DNA from: Actinomycetes bacterium
GTDB lineage: Bacteria; Actinomycetota; Thermoleophilia; RBG-16-64-13
Length of the DNA stretch: 38,615 nucleotides
NCBI GenBank assembly: GCA_021372435.1
Contig: JAJFUK010000194.1
Coordinates: forward strand, 1 to 38,615
Direction of reading: 5' to 3'
Shown here one piece after another: positions 1-6,177 of this stretch (positions are counted from its first letter, which is position 1; each line of letters starts with the position of its first letter). Both the position numbers and the translations under genes were made by a program. Below the pieces are notes generated by a model. The model was not told where the DNA came from, ran no database searches, and was given only the letters and a program-made list of their open reading frames with translations.

Positions 1-74
1 ATGGACTCGGCGATCTGGGCTTGAGGCTTGGGCTTGGCGGTAGGCTTGGAGCTCTTACGTGGCGTTGAGGGCAC
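1..74 (-). CDS. Portal gene 5' fragment (duplicate of the right end)
   Basis: These bases encode only the first residues of the portal protein (MPSTPRKSS...). The complete gene is at 37088-38548, whose start lies in the right copy of the terminal repeat. This is the same gene seen twice because of contig overlap. The start reads GTG with a weak GGAG about 13 bases upstream. Confidence 0.85.
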   Translation of the reverse strand, partial: MPSTPRKSSKPTAKPKPQAQIAES

Positions 75-141
75 CCCAGCAGAGTATCTCCGTTCCCGCT
101 AATGTGCCTTTCTGTGCCATTTCTATCCTAGAAGGGAAGGC
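1..141. repeat. Terminal direct repeat, left copy (contig closure)
   Basis: Bases 1-141 are identical to 38475-38615. The repeat carries the start of the portal gene and the gap between terL and portal. Joining the copies puts the terL stop (128) 53 bases before the portal start, the usual terminase-portal order. A 141-base overlap equals a common maximum k-mer of de Bruijn assemblers, so it more likely reflects a circular or circularly permuted molecule than true virion ends. Confidence 0.95.
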
Positions 142-1600
142 TTGACCCTCCGAACGCTTGCATGCCGGCGTAGGCGTCCTCGTCCACCTTGCGGATGATC
201 TGCGCCGGCACGGATGTCCCGCCCACGGTCTTCGCTTCCTCGTAGTCCTCCGGGTCACTCTCCTGCCTAGAGCTGTAGATCAGGTACCGAATGGCGGCCA
301 TCGCGTGGTCGTTGAACGGTACCGGCTCGTCGAGGACCACGTCTTCCTTGGTGCGACGGTACTTGTAGCCGTGGATCTCCCGGAGGGTGTTCACCGATTC
401 GGCGCTGATCACCAGGCGGACCGACTTCACGAGATCGATTGACTCCTTGACGCTGCGCTTGTCGGCTGGCAGCACGTTGAAGCCATCAATGTCTACCACT
501 CGATCGTCGGGCTCGAGCTTGCCCTCGAAGCCCTGGCATTGCTCCTCGATGCGGTCCGGTTCGGCGCTGTCGGCGTAGATGGGGGAGTTATGAGACACGC
601 CCTCGTCCTCCATGGCGGCCATCAGCTGGCGGTTGGTGAGCTTTTTCTGGTACAGGATCTCGTGGATGTACCAGGTGCGGTCGTGCTCCCAGCCGGCCAG
701 CACCGCCGAGGGGTTGTTGAAGCCGTAGTCCTCGCCGTAGGCGGTCGGCTCGTTCTCCTTCTCTCTGATCGCCAGGGGGAAGGAGGAGAAGGGGATGACC
801 TCGTAGGTGGTGAAGATGAGGTCCTTCAGCACTCCGGGCAGACCCTTGGCGTAGACGCGATACCAGTTCTCATCGAGGTTGATGAGGTTTTCGATCTGCG
901 TGACCGTGGCCTCATCCAGGTGAGGGTTGTTGAGGTAGGTGCTGTAGTGGCGGCCGACCCGAGGGTCGCTGCCCTCGATGAGCTCCCGAATGATCCAGTG
1001 GTTGCCGTCGATAGGATTGTAAGTGAGGATGAGCTCGTTGGGCATGGGGCCCTTGCGTCTCTTCTTGATCACGCCGGCCTCCCGCAGCTTGTCCCAGTCT
1101 GGTGTCTTGGTGGTGCGCCGGCACCGGAGGTCCAGCTGCATGAAGTCCTCCTTGGTGAGCTCGGTAGCCTCCTCCGCCCACACGATGTTGGTCTCGTAGC
1201 TCTTGATCTTCTCGTGATCATCGAGTCCCAGGCCGTCGATGATGGCGCCGGTTGGTTCGTACGTCAGGGTGAGGTCCTGCTTGTTCTCCAGGACGTCGGA
1301 GTCCCTCCTGGAGCCTACTCTGAGGCCCCATGCCCGCAGCTGGTCCTTGAGGAGCCTCCAGCTGGAGCGCTTGAGCGAGGGGCGGTACTTGCGGACTGGG
1401 GTGATCACCAGGTCGTCGGTGCTGAGAAAGAGGAGGCAGAGGTGCTGCGAGACGCTGAAGGACTTCCCGCTGCCGGCGCCACCCTGCATCGGCTTGATGC
1501 GCCAGGTGGGGTCCATGAGGTAGTCATGGAAGTAGTCTAGCAGGTCGACCTGGACGCCGTCACTTTCGCTTGTAGTTGGCAGGTATGTGACGGAAGACAA
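128..1600 (-). CDS. terL: Terminase large subunit
   Basis: This is the DNA-packaging motor ATPase and nuclease (490 aa), which docks on the portal and fills the prohead. Walker A is GGAGSGKS at residues 40-47. The Walker B region is TNIVWAEEATE at 137-147, with an LTYNP coupling motif near 192-196. The RNase-H-like nuclease half shows acidic candidates at D291 (EDYGF), D344 (YADSAEP) and D431 (NDHAM). The layout fits the PBSX-like Terminase_3 group. The start is TTG inside the end of terS, preceded by AAGGAGGG seven bases upstream, so translation is coupled with a 41-base overlap. The next in-frame ATG (1516) would leave only 11 residues before Walker A and lacks a clear ribosome site. The portal follows across the contig join. 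Confidence 0.95.
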   Translation of the reverse strand: MSSVTYLPTTSESDGVQVDLLDYFHDYLMDPTWRIKPMQGGAGSGKSFSVSQHLCLLFLSTDDLVITPVRKYRPSLKRSSWRLLKDQLRAWGLRVGSRRDSDVLENKQDLTLTYEPTGAIIDGLGLDDHEKIKSYETNIVWAEEATELTKEDFMQLDLRCRRTTKTPDWDKLREAGVIKKRRKGPMPNELILTYNPIDGNHWIIRELIEGSDPRVGRHYSTYLNNPHLDEATVTQIENLINLDENWYRVYAKGLPGVLKDLIFTTYEVIPFSSFPLAIREKENEPTAYGEDYGFNNPSAVLAGWEHDRTWYIHEILYQKKLTNRQLMAAMEDEGVSHNSPIYADSAEPDRIEEQCQGFEGKLEPDDRVVDIDGFNVLPADKRSVKESIDLVKSVRLVISAESVNTLREIHGYKYRRTKEDVVLDEPVPFNDHAMAAIRYLIYSSRQESDPEDYEEAKTVGGTSVPAQIIRKVDEDAYAGMQAFGGSSLPF

Positions 1601-2105
1601 TCGTCGGCCCTCCTTGGTGCTCGATCTTGGCGTCGATGTTCTGCCGCTCGGCGTAGTTCTCCGGGTCGCTGTGGGCCAGCATGTACCTCGCGGCGCCCAG
1701 GTCCGGGGCGATCTTCTTGGTCGCCTCGCTGTTGAGGGCCTCGACCCACTTCTCCCTCGCTGCGGCCCGGGCCCGCTCGACCGCCTCCGAGAATTCCGTA
1801 TATGCCGGGCTCTTCCCCTCCCGCCCCCAGCGCTGCCAGTCGGTGAGCGTCGAGAATCCGACCCCCGAGAGCAGGGCGGCGTCCTTCAGGGAGAGGCCGT
1901 TCTCTAATTTGTCACAGATCTTCCGGGTGAGTTCAGGGGTGAGGAGTGTGGGCTGCCCGGGCCCCCGCTTCGGCGCCTTGGGCTTGTTCTCCTTCTTCGG
2001 GGGTGCGGGCGCCGGCTTCTTTGCGAGAGCCTTCTTGGCCTTCCTAGCCGGCTTAGTGGTGGTCTTCCTGGTGGGCAAAGTGCTTGATAATCGCGCACCA
2101 GGCAT
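1560..2105 (-). CDS. terS: Terminase small subunit (HTH DNA-binding)
   Basis: This protein (181 aa) probably recognises viral DNA and recruits TerL. Residues 1-55 are a Lys/Pro/Ala-rich basic tail. An HTH follows (about 60-95: LTPELTRKICDKLENGLSLK, then DAALLSGVGFSTLTDWQRWG), then a helical oligomerisation region (SEAVERARAAAREKWVEAL) and a YAERQNID segment typical of phage small terminases. The ATG at 2105 is chosen because a TATA box lies about 40 bases upstream. The open frame extends further up to 2300, but that part overlaps the promoter and does not look coding. It is the first gene of the late operon and overlaps terL. The family is inferred from layout and position. Confidence 0.88.
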   Translation of the reverse strand: MPGARLSSTLPTRKTTTKPARKAKKALAKKPAPAPPKKENKPKAPKRGPGQPTLLTPELTRKICDKLENGLSLKDAALLSGVGFSTLTDWQRWGREGKSPAYTEFSEAVERARAAAREKWVEALNSEATKKIAPDLGAARYMLAHSDPENYAERQNIDAKIEHQGGPTIVFRHIPANYKRK

Positions 2106-2118
2106 TATAGGACTTTCT
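2105..2118 (-). promoter_or_regulatory. Late element, copy A (AGAAAGTCC type)
   Basis: On the minus strand this reads AGAAAGTCCTATAA and runs into the terS ATG. It matches 13 of 14 bases of two longer copies at 27544-27557 and 36157-36170. It lies 25-40 bases downstream of the TATA box, near the expected transcription start, so it may be an initiator or 5'-leader element. It lacks the hairpin that precedes the other two copies. Confidence 0.5.
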
Positions 2119-2142
2119 GTGAGGACCCTTGGTGGCGCGACA

Positions 2143-2150
2143 TTATATAG
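2143..2150 (-). promoter_or_regulatory. Late operon promoter, TATA box
   Basis: The minus strand reads CTATATAA, close to the archaeal TATA consensus. Transcription would begin about 22-27 bases downstream, giving a very short leader before the terS ATG at 2105. It is the only strong TATA match ahead of the late genes. Confidence 0.6.
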
Positions 2151-2330
2151 TAACCCAACGACAAGGCCTCGGGTGATCGTATCCTCTACGCAACTTGGTC
2201 TATGGGTGTGGATATATGCTGGGATGCACAAAGGGATGAGGCAGTCATCAAGGAGTTGATGACACGTTTCATCGAGTGGATGAACGAACTGGTCCCGCAA
2301 TGAACTTGGTTCTTGTTAATTTTCAAATAA

Positions 2331-2374
2331 CACTGGAACGCACCGCGACCGACAATACGCCAAGTATGTTCCAG
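2331..2374. repeat. Spaced inverted repeat CTGGAAC / GTTCCAG
   Basis: CTGGAAC at 2333-2339 and GTTCCAG at 2368-2374 are perfect 7-base inverted arms spaced 28 bases apart. The left arm extended (2331-2339) is the complement of GTTCCAGTG, which also occurs at 9143-9151 in the palindrome-rich block beside the integrase. It may be an operator upstream of the late promoter. Confidence 0.4.
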
Positions 2375-2440
2375 CTGTTAGCCAATAACTCAATGCTGCT
2401 CTATGCTTGATCCATGTCTAGCGCCTATCGACTTCCTGCA

Positions 2441-2470
2441 GGAAGAAAAAGAGGGGGGAGCGTGCTCCCA
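2441..2470 (-). terminator. Hairpin plus T-run terminator (minus strand)
   Basis: On the minus strand a G+C-rich hairpin (GGGAGC, two-base loop, GCTCCC) is followed by CCCTCTTTTTCTTCC. It lies eight bases past the stop of the small membrane ORF at 2478 and would end transcripts of the 4108-2478 island before the late promoter. T-rich tracts end transcripts in archaea; the hairpin makes this look bacterial-like as well. Confidence 0.55.
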
Positions 2471-2477
2471 CCCCGCC

Positions 2478-2591
2478 TCAAAAGGCAACTATACCGAATG
2501 CTTTCACGGCCACCACCAAGCCGATGAGGGCCACTACGACTTTTCTTACGTCGGTGATTATACCGATGAGGTATCCGAACAGACGAATCAC
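2478..2591 (-). CDS. Small single-helix membrane protein
   Basis: A 37-residue ORF starting GTG encodes an almost continuous hydrophobic helix with a short charged break (TDVRK at residues 13-17). It ends in GIVAF and the stop lies just before the terminator. The start overlaps a short upstream frame as GTGA, but the ribosome site is poor (a G-run touches the start). A holin-like or immunity role is possible but not shown. It is listed for its composition and its place at the end of a membrane-protein island. Confidence 0.4.
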   Translation of the reverse strand: MIRLFGYLIGIITDVRKVVVALIGLVVAVKAFGIVAF

Positions 2592-2805
2592 CCCCCGGTC
2601 TGATTTCCTTCAATTTCGTTTTCCATTTCCTGAACGGTTGGGTTCTCCTCCCGACCTTGTCGAGATTCTCAGAACCGATAAGGATGAGGCCCGTTCACCA
2701 CGTAAAACTTTGCCTAGCCGCTCTGAAAACCCAACGGGCTGGGGTGCATAATATCAATCAAACACTGCCAAATACTGCCGAGGACATCTCCGCTAGAGGA
2801 TGAAC

Positions 2806-3000
2806 ATGGCGGAGAAGAAGGAGAAGAAGCCCCTGCCCCCGGCCAAGTTGCCACCATTGGCAAGCGGTGCGACTGTAAATGTCAAGGGGCATGCACCGAT
2901 GAGCGCGACTCGTAGCGTCGATTTTACTGACGATAGGGCGAGATCTATCAGGATGCTTGGCGATTCCGAGCTAGTCAAAAAGAGAAAGAACAAGCGATAA
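2806..3000 (+). CDS. Small Lys/Pro-rich protein, function unknown
   Basis: This 64-residue protein begins MAEKKEKKPLPP and ends in a basic tail (VKKRKNKR). No fold or motif is recognised. The ATG at 2806 is preferred over the one at 2800 because GAGG sits six bases before it. A possible TATA (GCATAATAT, about 2745) lies upstream. It is on the opposite strand to its neighbours and overlaps the end of the 2971-3477 gene by 30 bases, tail to tail. The basic character could suit nucleic-acid binding, but this is a guess. Confidence 0.45.
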   Translation: MAEKKEKKPLPPAKLPPLASGATVNVKGHAPMSATRSVDFTDDRARSIRMLGDSELVKKRKNKR

Positions 3001-3477
3001 CGCAGCAAGGATGATGGCGATCATAAGGGAGATGAGCGACCTCTTATAGAGCTCGCTCATCTCGTCGATGTTCGTTTTCCATTGTTTATCGGTCTCAATC
3101 ATGTTGCGGTAGATGTGCTTCTTCATGACCTCAAGGTCGTTTCGGTATTGAGTGAACACGTTCCACGCGCCCTCGACGTCCCACACTCCATACTTCCTCG
3201 TCTTCAACACGCCAAGCGTCAACCAGAACGACGCTATGATGAAGATAAGGGTAATCGTTCCTGAAACCGGGTTGAGATTCGTCCAGGCAGTGGCGAGTAG
3301 TCCCAGAAGGACGCCGTTGGCCGCGAGCATGACGAAGGCCTTGTTATCGAGGTCACGTTTCTCATCAGCAGCCCTATCGAGCCTCCGGTGCGCCAGGTCG
3401 AGCATGATGTCGACGTAGCCGGGGTCCTCCTCCTCGTCCCCTGAATCAAAGCTCACAACATTGTCACTTTCAACCAA
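2971..3477 (-). CDS. Three-helix membrane protein, PycTM/SLATT-like layout
   Basis: This is a 168-aa protein with an acidic N-terminus (GDEEEDP), a basic amphipathic helix (LAHRRLDRAADEKR, residues 28-41) and LDNKAFVMLAANGVLLGLL entering TM1 (about 47-64). TM2 is about 72-92, followed by a coiled-coil-like stretch (100-145) and TM3 (147-166). An R..D.KA..ll..Ng..l helix followed by a second helix recalls the Pycsar-effector (DUF5706) and SLATT membrane families, which act in anti-phage defence. The match is by eye only. The start is TTG at 3477 with AGAGG upstream. The gene follows another membrane protein and is A+T-richer than the core, so an accessory role such as superinfection exclusion is plausible. 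Confidence 0.6.
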   Translation of the reverse strand: MVESDNVVSFDSGDEEEDPGYVDIMLDLAHRRLDRAADEKRDLDNKAFVMLAANGVLLGLLATAWTNLNPVSGTITLIFIIASFWLTLGVLKTRKYGVWDVEGAWNVFTQYRNDLEVMKKHIYRNMIETDKQWKTNIDEMSELYKRSLISLMIAIILAALSLVLSLFD

Positions 3478-3508
3478 TCAGAAACCTCTTTACCACCTTA
3501 TGGTCGTT

Positions 3509-4108
3509 TTAGATTCTCTCGCCGGTCAGCTTTGTGAATTTCGCTTTAGCTCGTTGTCGGACGACATCGTCTTCCTTCCCATTCAACCTGGAATCCCTCT
3601 TGTAAACTTCCGGCTTTTCTCCGGCACGGCATACCCAGACCTGCCGTTTAGCGATGAGATAAGCCGGCCTGACCTCGTTCACTAACGGGACGTCGTGATT
3701 TGGGCAGTATGGCCCATGGACGTAAACGTGGGGAAGGTAGCTTCTGCTCATTTCCCATTGCATTTTCTGGAACGACATCTCGAAACCGATGTATGCGATC
3801 CATCGCACCCCACAGACAGGAATCTCGAAAGTGGCCAAGAGGGCATCCGGTTCAGGGATGAAAGAAGTGACCCCTTCCTGAGGAGGGGCGTACGACAGTA
3901 GGATCGCCCTCCTCCTCCGCAGTACGAGGAAGGTGATGATCCAGATTGTGATGAAGGAGATGATCAGATAGTTGTTGATCAACAAGGAAGTGATGGATGA
4001 GATCATGCCAAGGCCATAAGCGGCACCAACAATGATCGCTTGTACGATGACATCAGCTATGACGCTCACCAGAACATCTCTCATGATGCCAGGGGCTTGT
4101 TTTGGCAT
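3509..4108 (-). CDS. Two-helix membrane protein with cytoplasmic C-terminal domain
   Basis: With the ATG at 4108 this is 199 aa. Two hydrophobic helices (about 11-34 and 40-63) are followed by an arginine cluster (LRRRRA), which places the C-terminal 130 residues in the cytoplasm. That domain contains CGVRWIAYIGFEM, a CPNHDVPL segment and a VWVCRAG segment that might bind a metal. No family is recognised. The frame is open to a TTG at 4147, and another ATG exists at 4084; none has a clear ribosome site. It is codirectional with the PycTM-like gene 31 bases downstream, and the two may act together. Confidence 0.6.
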   Translation of the reverse strand: MPKQAPGIMRDVLVSVIADVIVQAIIVGAAYGLGMISSITSLLINNYLIISFITIWIITFLVLRRRRAILLSYAPPQEGVTSFIPEPDALLATFEIPVCGVRWIAYIGFEMSFQKMQWEMSRSYLPHVYVHGPYCPNHDVPLVNEVRPAYLIAKRQVWVCRAGEKPEVYKRDSRLNGKEDDVVRQRAKAKFTKLTGERI

Positions 4109-4150
4109 GACTCGCCATATGTGGTGTCTACGTAAAAAGATAGGCAAACG

Positions 4151-4378
4151 CTATGAGCTCGCCCTCCTGCACGAGTTGAAGCATTGACATCCATTGCATG
4201 CGCTGGATAGCTCGTAACACTGTCCGAAGCAGGCTGGGCGTCCACTTTCCTCATGGTGAGTGATGATGGGCTTTACAGTCTGCTCGGGGGCCTTTCTTGG
4301 TACACTTTTGATGCCCCGCTGGCGGTTTATAAACCGTCCGTTCGCTCTGTCCCTCCTCGGCATCCTGCGTTGGGTCAT
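4151..4378 (-). CDS. Small basic Cys-rich protein
   Basis: A 75-aa protein with a strongly basic N-terminal half (MTQRRMPRRDRANGRFINRQ) and a C-terminal cluster CFGQCYELSSACNGCQCFN whose cysteines could bind one or two zinc ions. It starts at an ATGA overlap with the stop of the upstream gene. It is the last gene of the early operon. No function is assigned; composition suggests nucleic-acid binding. Confidence 0.6.
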   Translation of the reverse strand: MTQRRMPRRDRANGRFINRQRGIKSVPRKAPEQTVKPIITHHEESGRPACFGQCYELSSACNGCQCFNSCRRASS

Positions 4379-4812
4379 CTCCACGGCCTCCTGTCGTATG
4401 CGCGAACGATCTCCAAGGCCTCCGGCCGGTCGTCCTCGAGGATGAGCTGGAGCTCGTGCCACTTGTCGAGGTCTTCGGCCTCGCTCATGGGGCGGTGCTC
4501 CCTGCAGCGGAAGTAGCTCCACCCTCCTCCAAGGGCCGAGGCCTCGGTGCACTTCCCGCAGTAGAAGAACCGCTCGTCCCTGACGCGGCTGCTGACGGTC
4601 ATGCGCCGGCGCAGCTGAGCCCAACGCCTCCAACCATCCGGGGCGGAGTTCGTGACGCACTCCTTGACCATTGGGTAGGGGATGTGTCTCCTGGAGGGGA
4701 GCTCGATCAGCGCGTAGTACGGGTCGAAGTCCGGGACGTAGGGCCGGAACTTGATGGGGGGCCGGTCGCTCGGCGGGATCTCGAAGCCGAACGCGGTGAG
4801 GTCCTTGATCAT
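4375..4812 (-). CDS. Zinc-ribbon protein, unknown function
   Basis: This protein has 145 aa. The N-terminal third is Pro/aromatic-rich (PPIKFRPYVPDFDPYYALIE). Centrally there is a basic region (WRRWAQLRRRM) and a likely zinc site, FYCGKC with a later FRCREH. The C-terminus is acidic and helical (DKWHELQLILEDDRPEALE). It starts at an ATGA overlap (ATG at 4812). The fold is unrecognised. It sits in the early operon among other zinc-motif proteins. Confidence 0.65.
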   Translation of the reverse strand: MIKDLTAFGFEIPPSDRPPIKFRPYVPDFDPYYALIELPSRRHIPYPMVKECVTNSAPDGWRRWAQLRRRMTVSSRVRDERFFYCGKCTEASALGGGWSYFRCREHRPMSEAEDLDKWHELQLILEDDRPEALEIVRAYDRRPWR

Positions 4813-4994
4813 GCCTCCCCTCCGTCGATCGCGCTCTGCCCCGGCTTGCGCCTCGCCTGCCGCTGCTCGCGGGGTAGCTGTACCTGGTACCCGCAGCCGT
4901 TCTCCGGACAGTAGGCGACCCTGCCGACCCGCTTGCCGTCGGCCCACAGGATGCGGTCGACGAGCTCCCTGCCGTGCGTCGGGCAGGTCCTCAT
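4809..4994 (-). CDS. Small zinc-ribbon protein
   Basis: A 61-aa protein. C4 and H7 (CPTH) pair with a second knuckle, CPENGC at about residues 29-34, suggesting one zinc site, followed by a basic tail (REQRQARRKPGQ). It is coupled to the upstream gene by ATGA at 4994-4991 and to the downstream gene by ATGA at 4812-4809. No precise role is recognised. Confidence 0.65.
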   Translation of the reverse strand: MRTCPTHGRELVDRILWADGKRVGRVAYCPENGCGYQVQLPREQRQARRKPGQSAIDGGEA

Positions 4995-5333
4995 ATTGCA
5001 TCACCGTCCGGGCTCTCGATCTGACACCGCTCCCTGATGGCGCCGGCGAGCAGCTTGCCGTTCTCTGTCAGCTCCCACAGCCACGAACCGTTGAGAGACT
5101 CGACTGGGGTCCAGTTCCTGGTGTTCCACTTCTTGGTCTGGGACCGATCCTTGCGAGCGGCGCCGTCCCGCTCAAGGCGCTCTACGACGTGGTACGCAGT
5201 AGTGTATGGCATGCTGAGCGCGGTGACCATGCCCCTGATGGTCCGATTCCCGCTCCCGGCGAGGTGGAGGAGGACCTGCTCCTCCTTGTTGAGGTCGATG
5301 TGGACCCCCCCCGTCGCGGACGGAGAGGATCAT
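4991..5333 (-). CDS. Winged-helix protein interrupted at a G8 tract
   Basis: The ATG at 5333 overlaps the upstream stop as ATGA and reads MILSVRDGG. The frame then enters a run of eight G (plus-strand C at 5305-5312) and leaves the frame of the body. Past the tract, the other frame reads VHIDLNKEEQVLLHLAGSG and then a winged helix (RTIRGMVTALSMPYTTAYHV, ERLERDGAARK) and a C-terminal wing (WLWELTENGKLLAGAI). One G fewer would join both halves into about 113 aa. The remainder has an internal ATG at 5230. It may be a phase-variable tract, a slippage site or an assembly error. A DNA-binding role is inferred from the fold and its neighbours. Confidence 0.6.
5305..5312 (-). repeat. Homopolymeric G8 tract inside a regulator gene
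   Basis: Eight consecutive G on the coding strand, the longest such run noticed in a coding region of this window. It sits exactly where the start codon frame and the winged-helix frame of the 4991-5333 gene diverge by one base. Confidence 0.8.
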
Positions 5334-5632
5334 GGGCCCTCCAGCATCCCGATGAGCTTGACCGCGGCACGGCCCTTGTCGGTAAGCGCGTAGGTCCGGA
5401 CGCTCCCGCCGCGGTCGCCGACCACAGTACGGCTCACCATCACCAGGTCCTCGGCGATGAACATCCGGATGAGGTCGGAGGTCGTGCCCCGGCCGGTGCC
5501 GAGCGCCTTGATTATGCCATACTGCGTGTACGCCTTCCTGGCGTCGTCCTTGAGCAGCGAGTCCGGGTTGTACGTCCGGAGGTGCGCTAGTATCTGGCGG
5601 CCTCGCCTGGTGAGCGCCTGGGTGGCGGTCAT
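5330..5632 (-). CDS. Winged-helix protein
   Basis: A 100-aa protein, probably DNA-binding. A helical N-terminus (QALTRRGRQILAHLRTY) leads to a helix-turn-helix (YGIIKALGTGRGTTSDLIRM) and a wing with SVRTYALTDKGRAAV, the usual C-terminal strand and helix of MarR/PadR-like winged helices. The start at 5632 is chosen from the ATGA overlap with the preceding gene. It is followed by a second winged-helix gene (4991-5333), so the two may act as a pair. Confidence 0.7.
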   Translation of the reverse strand: MTATQALTRRGRQILAHLRTYNPDSLLKDDARKAYTQYGIIKALGTGRGTTSDLIRMFIAEDLVMVSRTVVGDRGGSVRTYALTDKGRAAVKLIGMLEGP

Positions 5633-6177
5633 CGCTGCTCGCCATCCTTGGGCTTCCAGTTGGGAAGGAACTTGTAACCCTCGTTGATGTCGTGGCATTC
5701 CCCGCAGTGGAACAGCTTGCCCCGCTCCTCCTTGGCGTTAGCGCAGTTCTCCGCGCTCCGGATCTCCTTTGCCTTCTTGACCCGGTACTGCATCTCGGTC
5801 ATGAACATCTCGATCTTGTCGGCCAGGTCCTTGTCCTCACCTTGGCAGGGGTGGGCGCTGGCCCCGTACCAAATCAGTGTGCGGTTCAGCTCCTGGAGGG
5901 TGAACGGGTGCAGCTCCGGCACGGTATCCTCTCTATCGAACACCATGGCCCCGCTGATGCTGCCGAAGCTGGCGAGGAACTCGGCCAGGGCCTCCAGGAA
6001 GATGCGGTCCCGGCCGGACACCCGGAGCTCGTACTCCTTGGAATGCTCCGGTCCGAATGGCGCCACTGTGATGAGGACCGGTCCGGGAGGTGCGCTGGCG
6101 ATTGCATTGGAGATCTCGCAGAACTGTGCGATGGACACCCCTCCGCCCTGCTGGACGTCAAGAATGAACTCCTTCAT
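5629..6177 (-). CDS. Unknown protein with C-terminal zinc site
   Basis: This protein has 182 aa. Residues 1-90 look alpha/beta (VLITVAPFG, YELRVSGRDRIFLEALAEFL) and the middle is helical. The C-terminal part has C144 in ENCANAKEERG and HCGECHD, likely metal ligands. No family is recognised. It overlaps the zinc-finger gene upstream and the winged-helix gene downstream, both as ATGA, so all three are translated from one message. Confidence 0.65.
   Translation of the reverse strand: MKEFILDVQQGGGVSIAQFCEISNAIASAPPGPVLITVAPFGPEHSKEYELRVSGRDRIFLEALAEFLASFGSISGAMVFDREDTVPELHPFTLQELNRTLIWYGASAHPCQGEDKDLADKIEMFMTEMQYRVKKAKEIRSAENCANAKEERGKLFHCGECHDINEGYKFLPNWKPKDGEQR

Larger units (their letters stand above)
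2151..2477. other. Non-coding gap upstream of the late promoter
   Basis: No convincing gene lies in these 327 bases on either strand. The gap holds the inverted repeat at 2333-2374 and the terminator at 2441-2470, and it separates the accessory island from the late operon. The middle (2290-2400) is visibly richer in A+T than the flanking structural genes. Confidence 0.6.

Noticed and set aside
1-141. True virion direct terminal repeats
   Set aside because: The repeat length equals a usual assembler k-mer and lies across a gene junction; a circular or permuted genome is the simpler reading.
539-1540. Plus-strand open frame of 333 codons over terL
   Set aside because: The minus strand encodes TerL with Walker motifs, and the plus frame shows no domain.
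2106-2300. N-terminal extension of terS up to 2300
   Set aside because: It overlaps the TATA box and late element and reads as non-protein-like sequence; the ATG at 2105 fits the promoter.
2425-2613. 62-codon minus-strand frame over the small membrane ORF
   Set aside because: It runs through the terminator hairpin and encodes Arg/Gly-rich sequence; the hydrophobic frame ending at 2478 is more protein-like.
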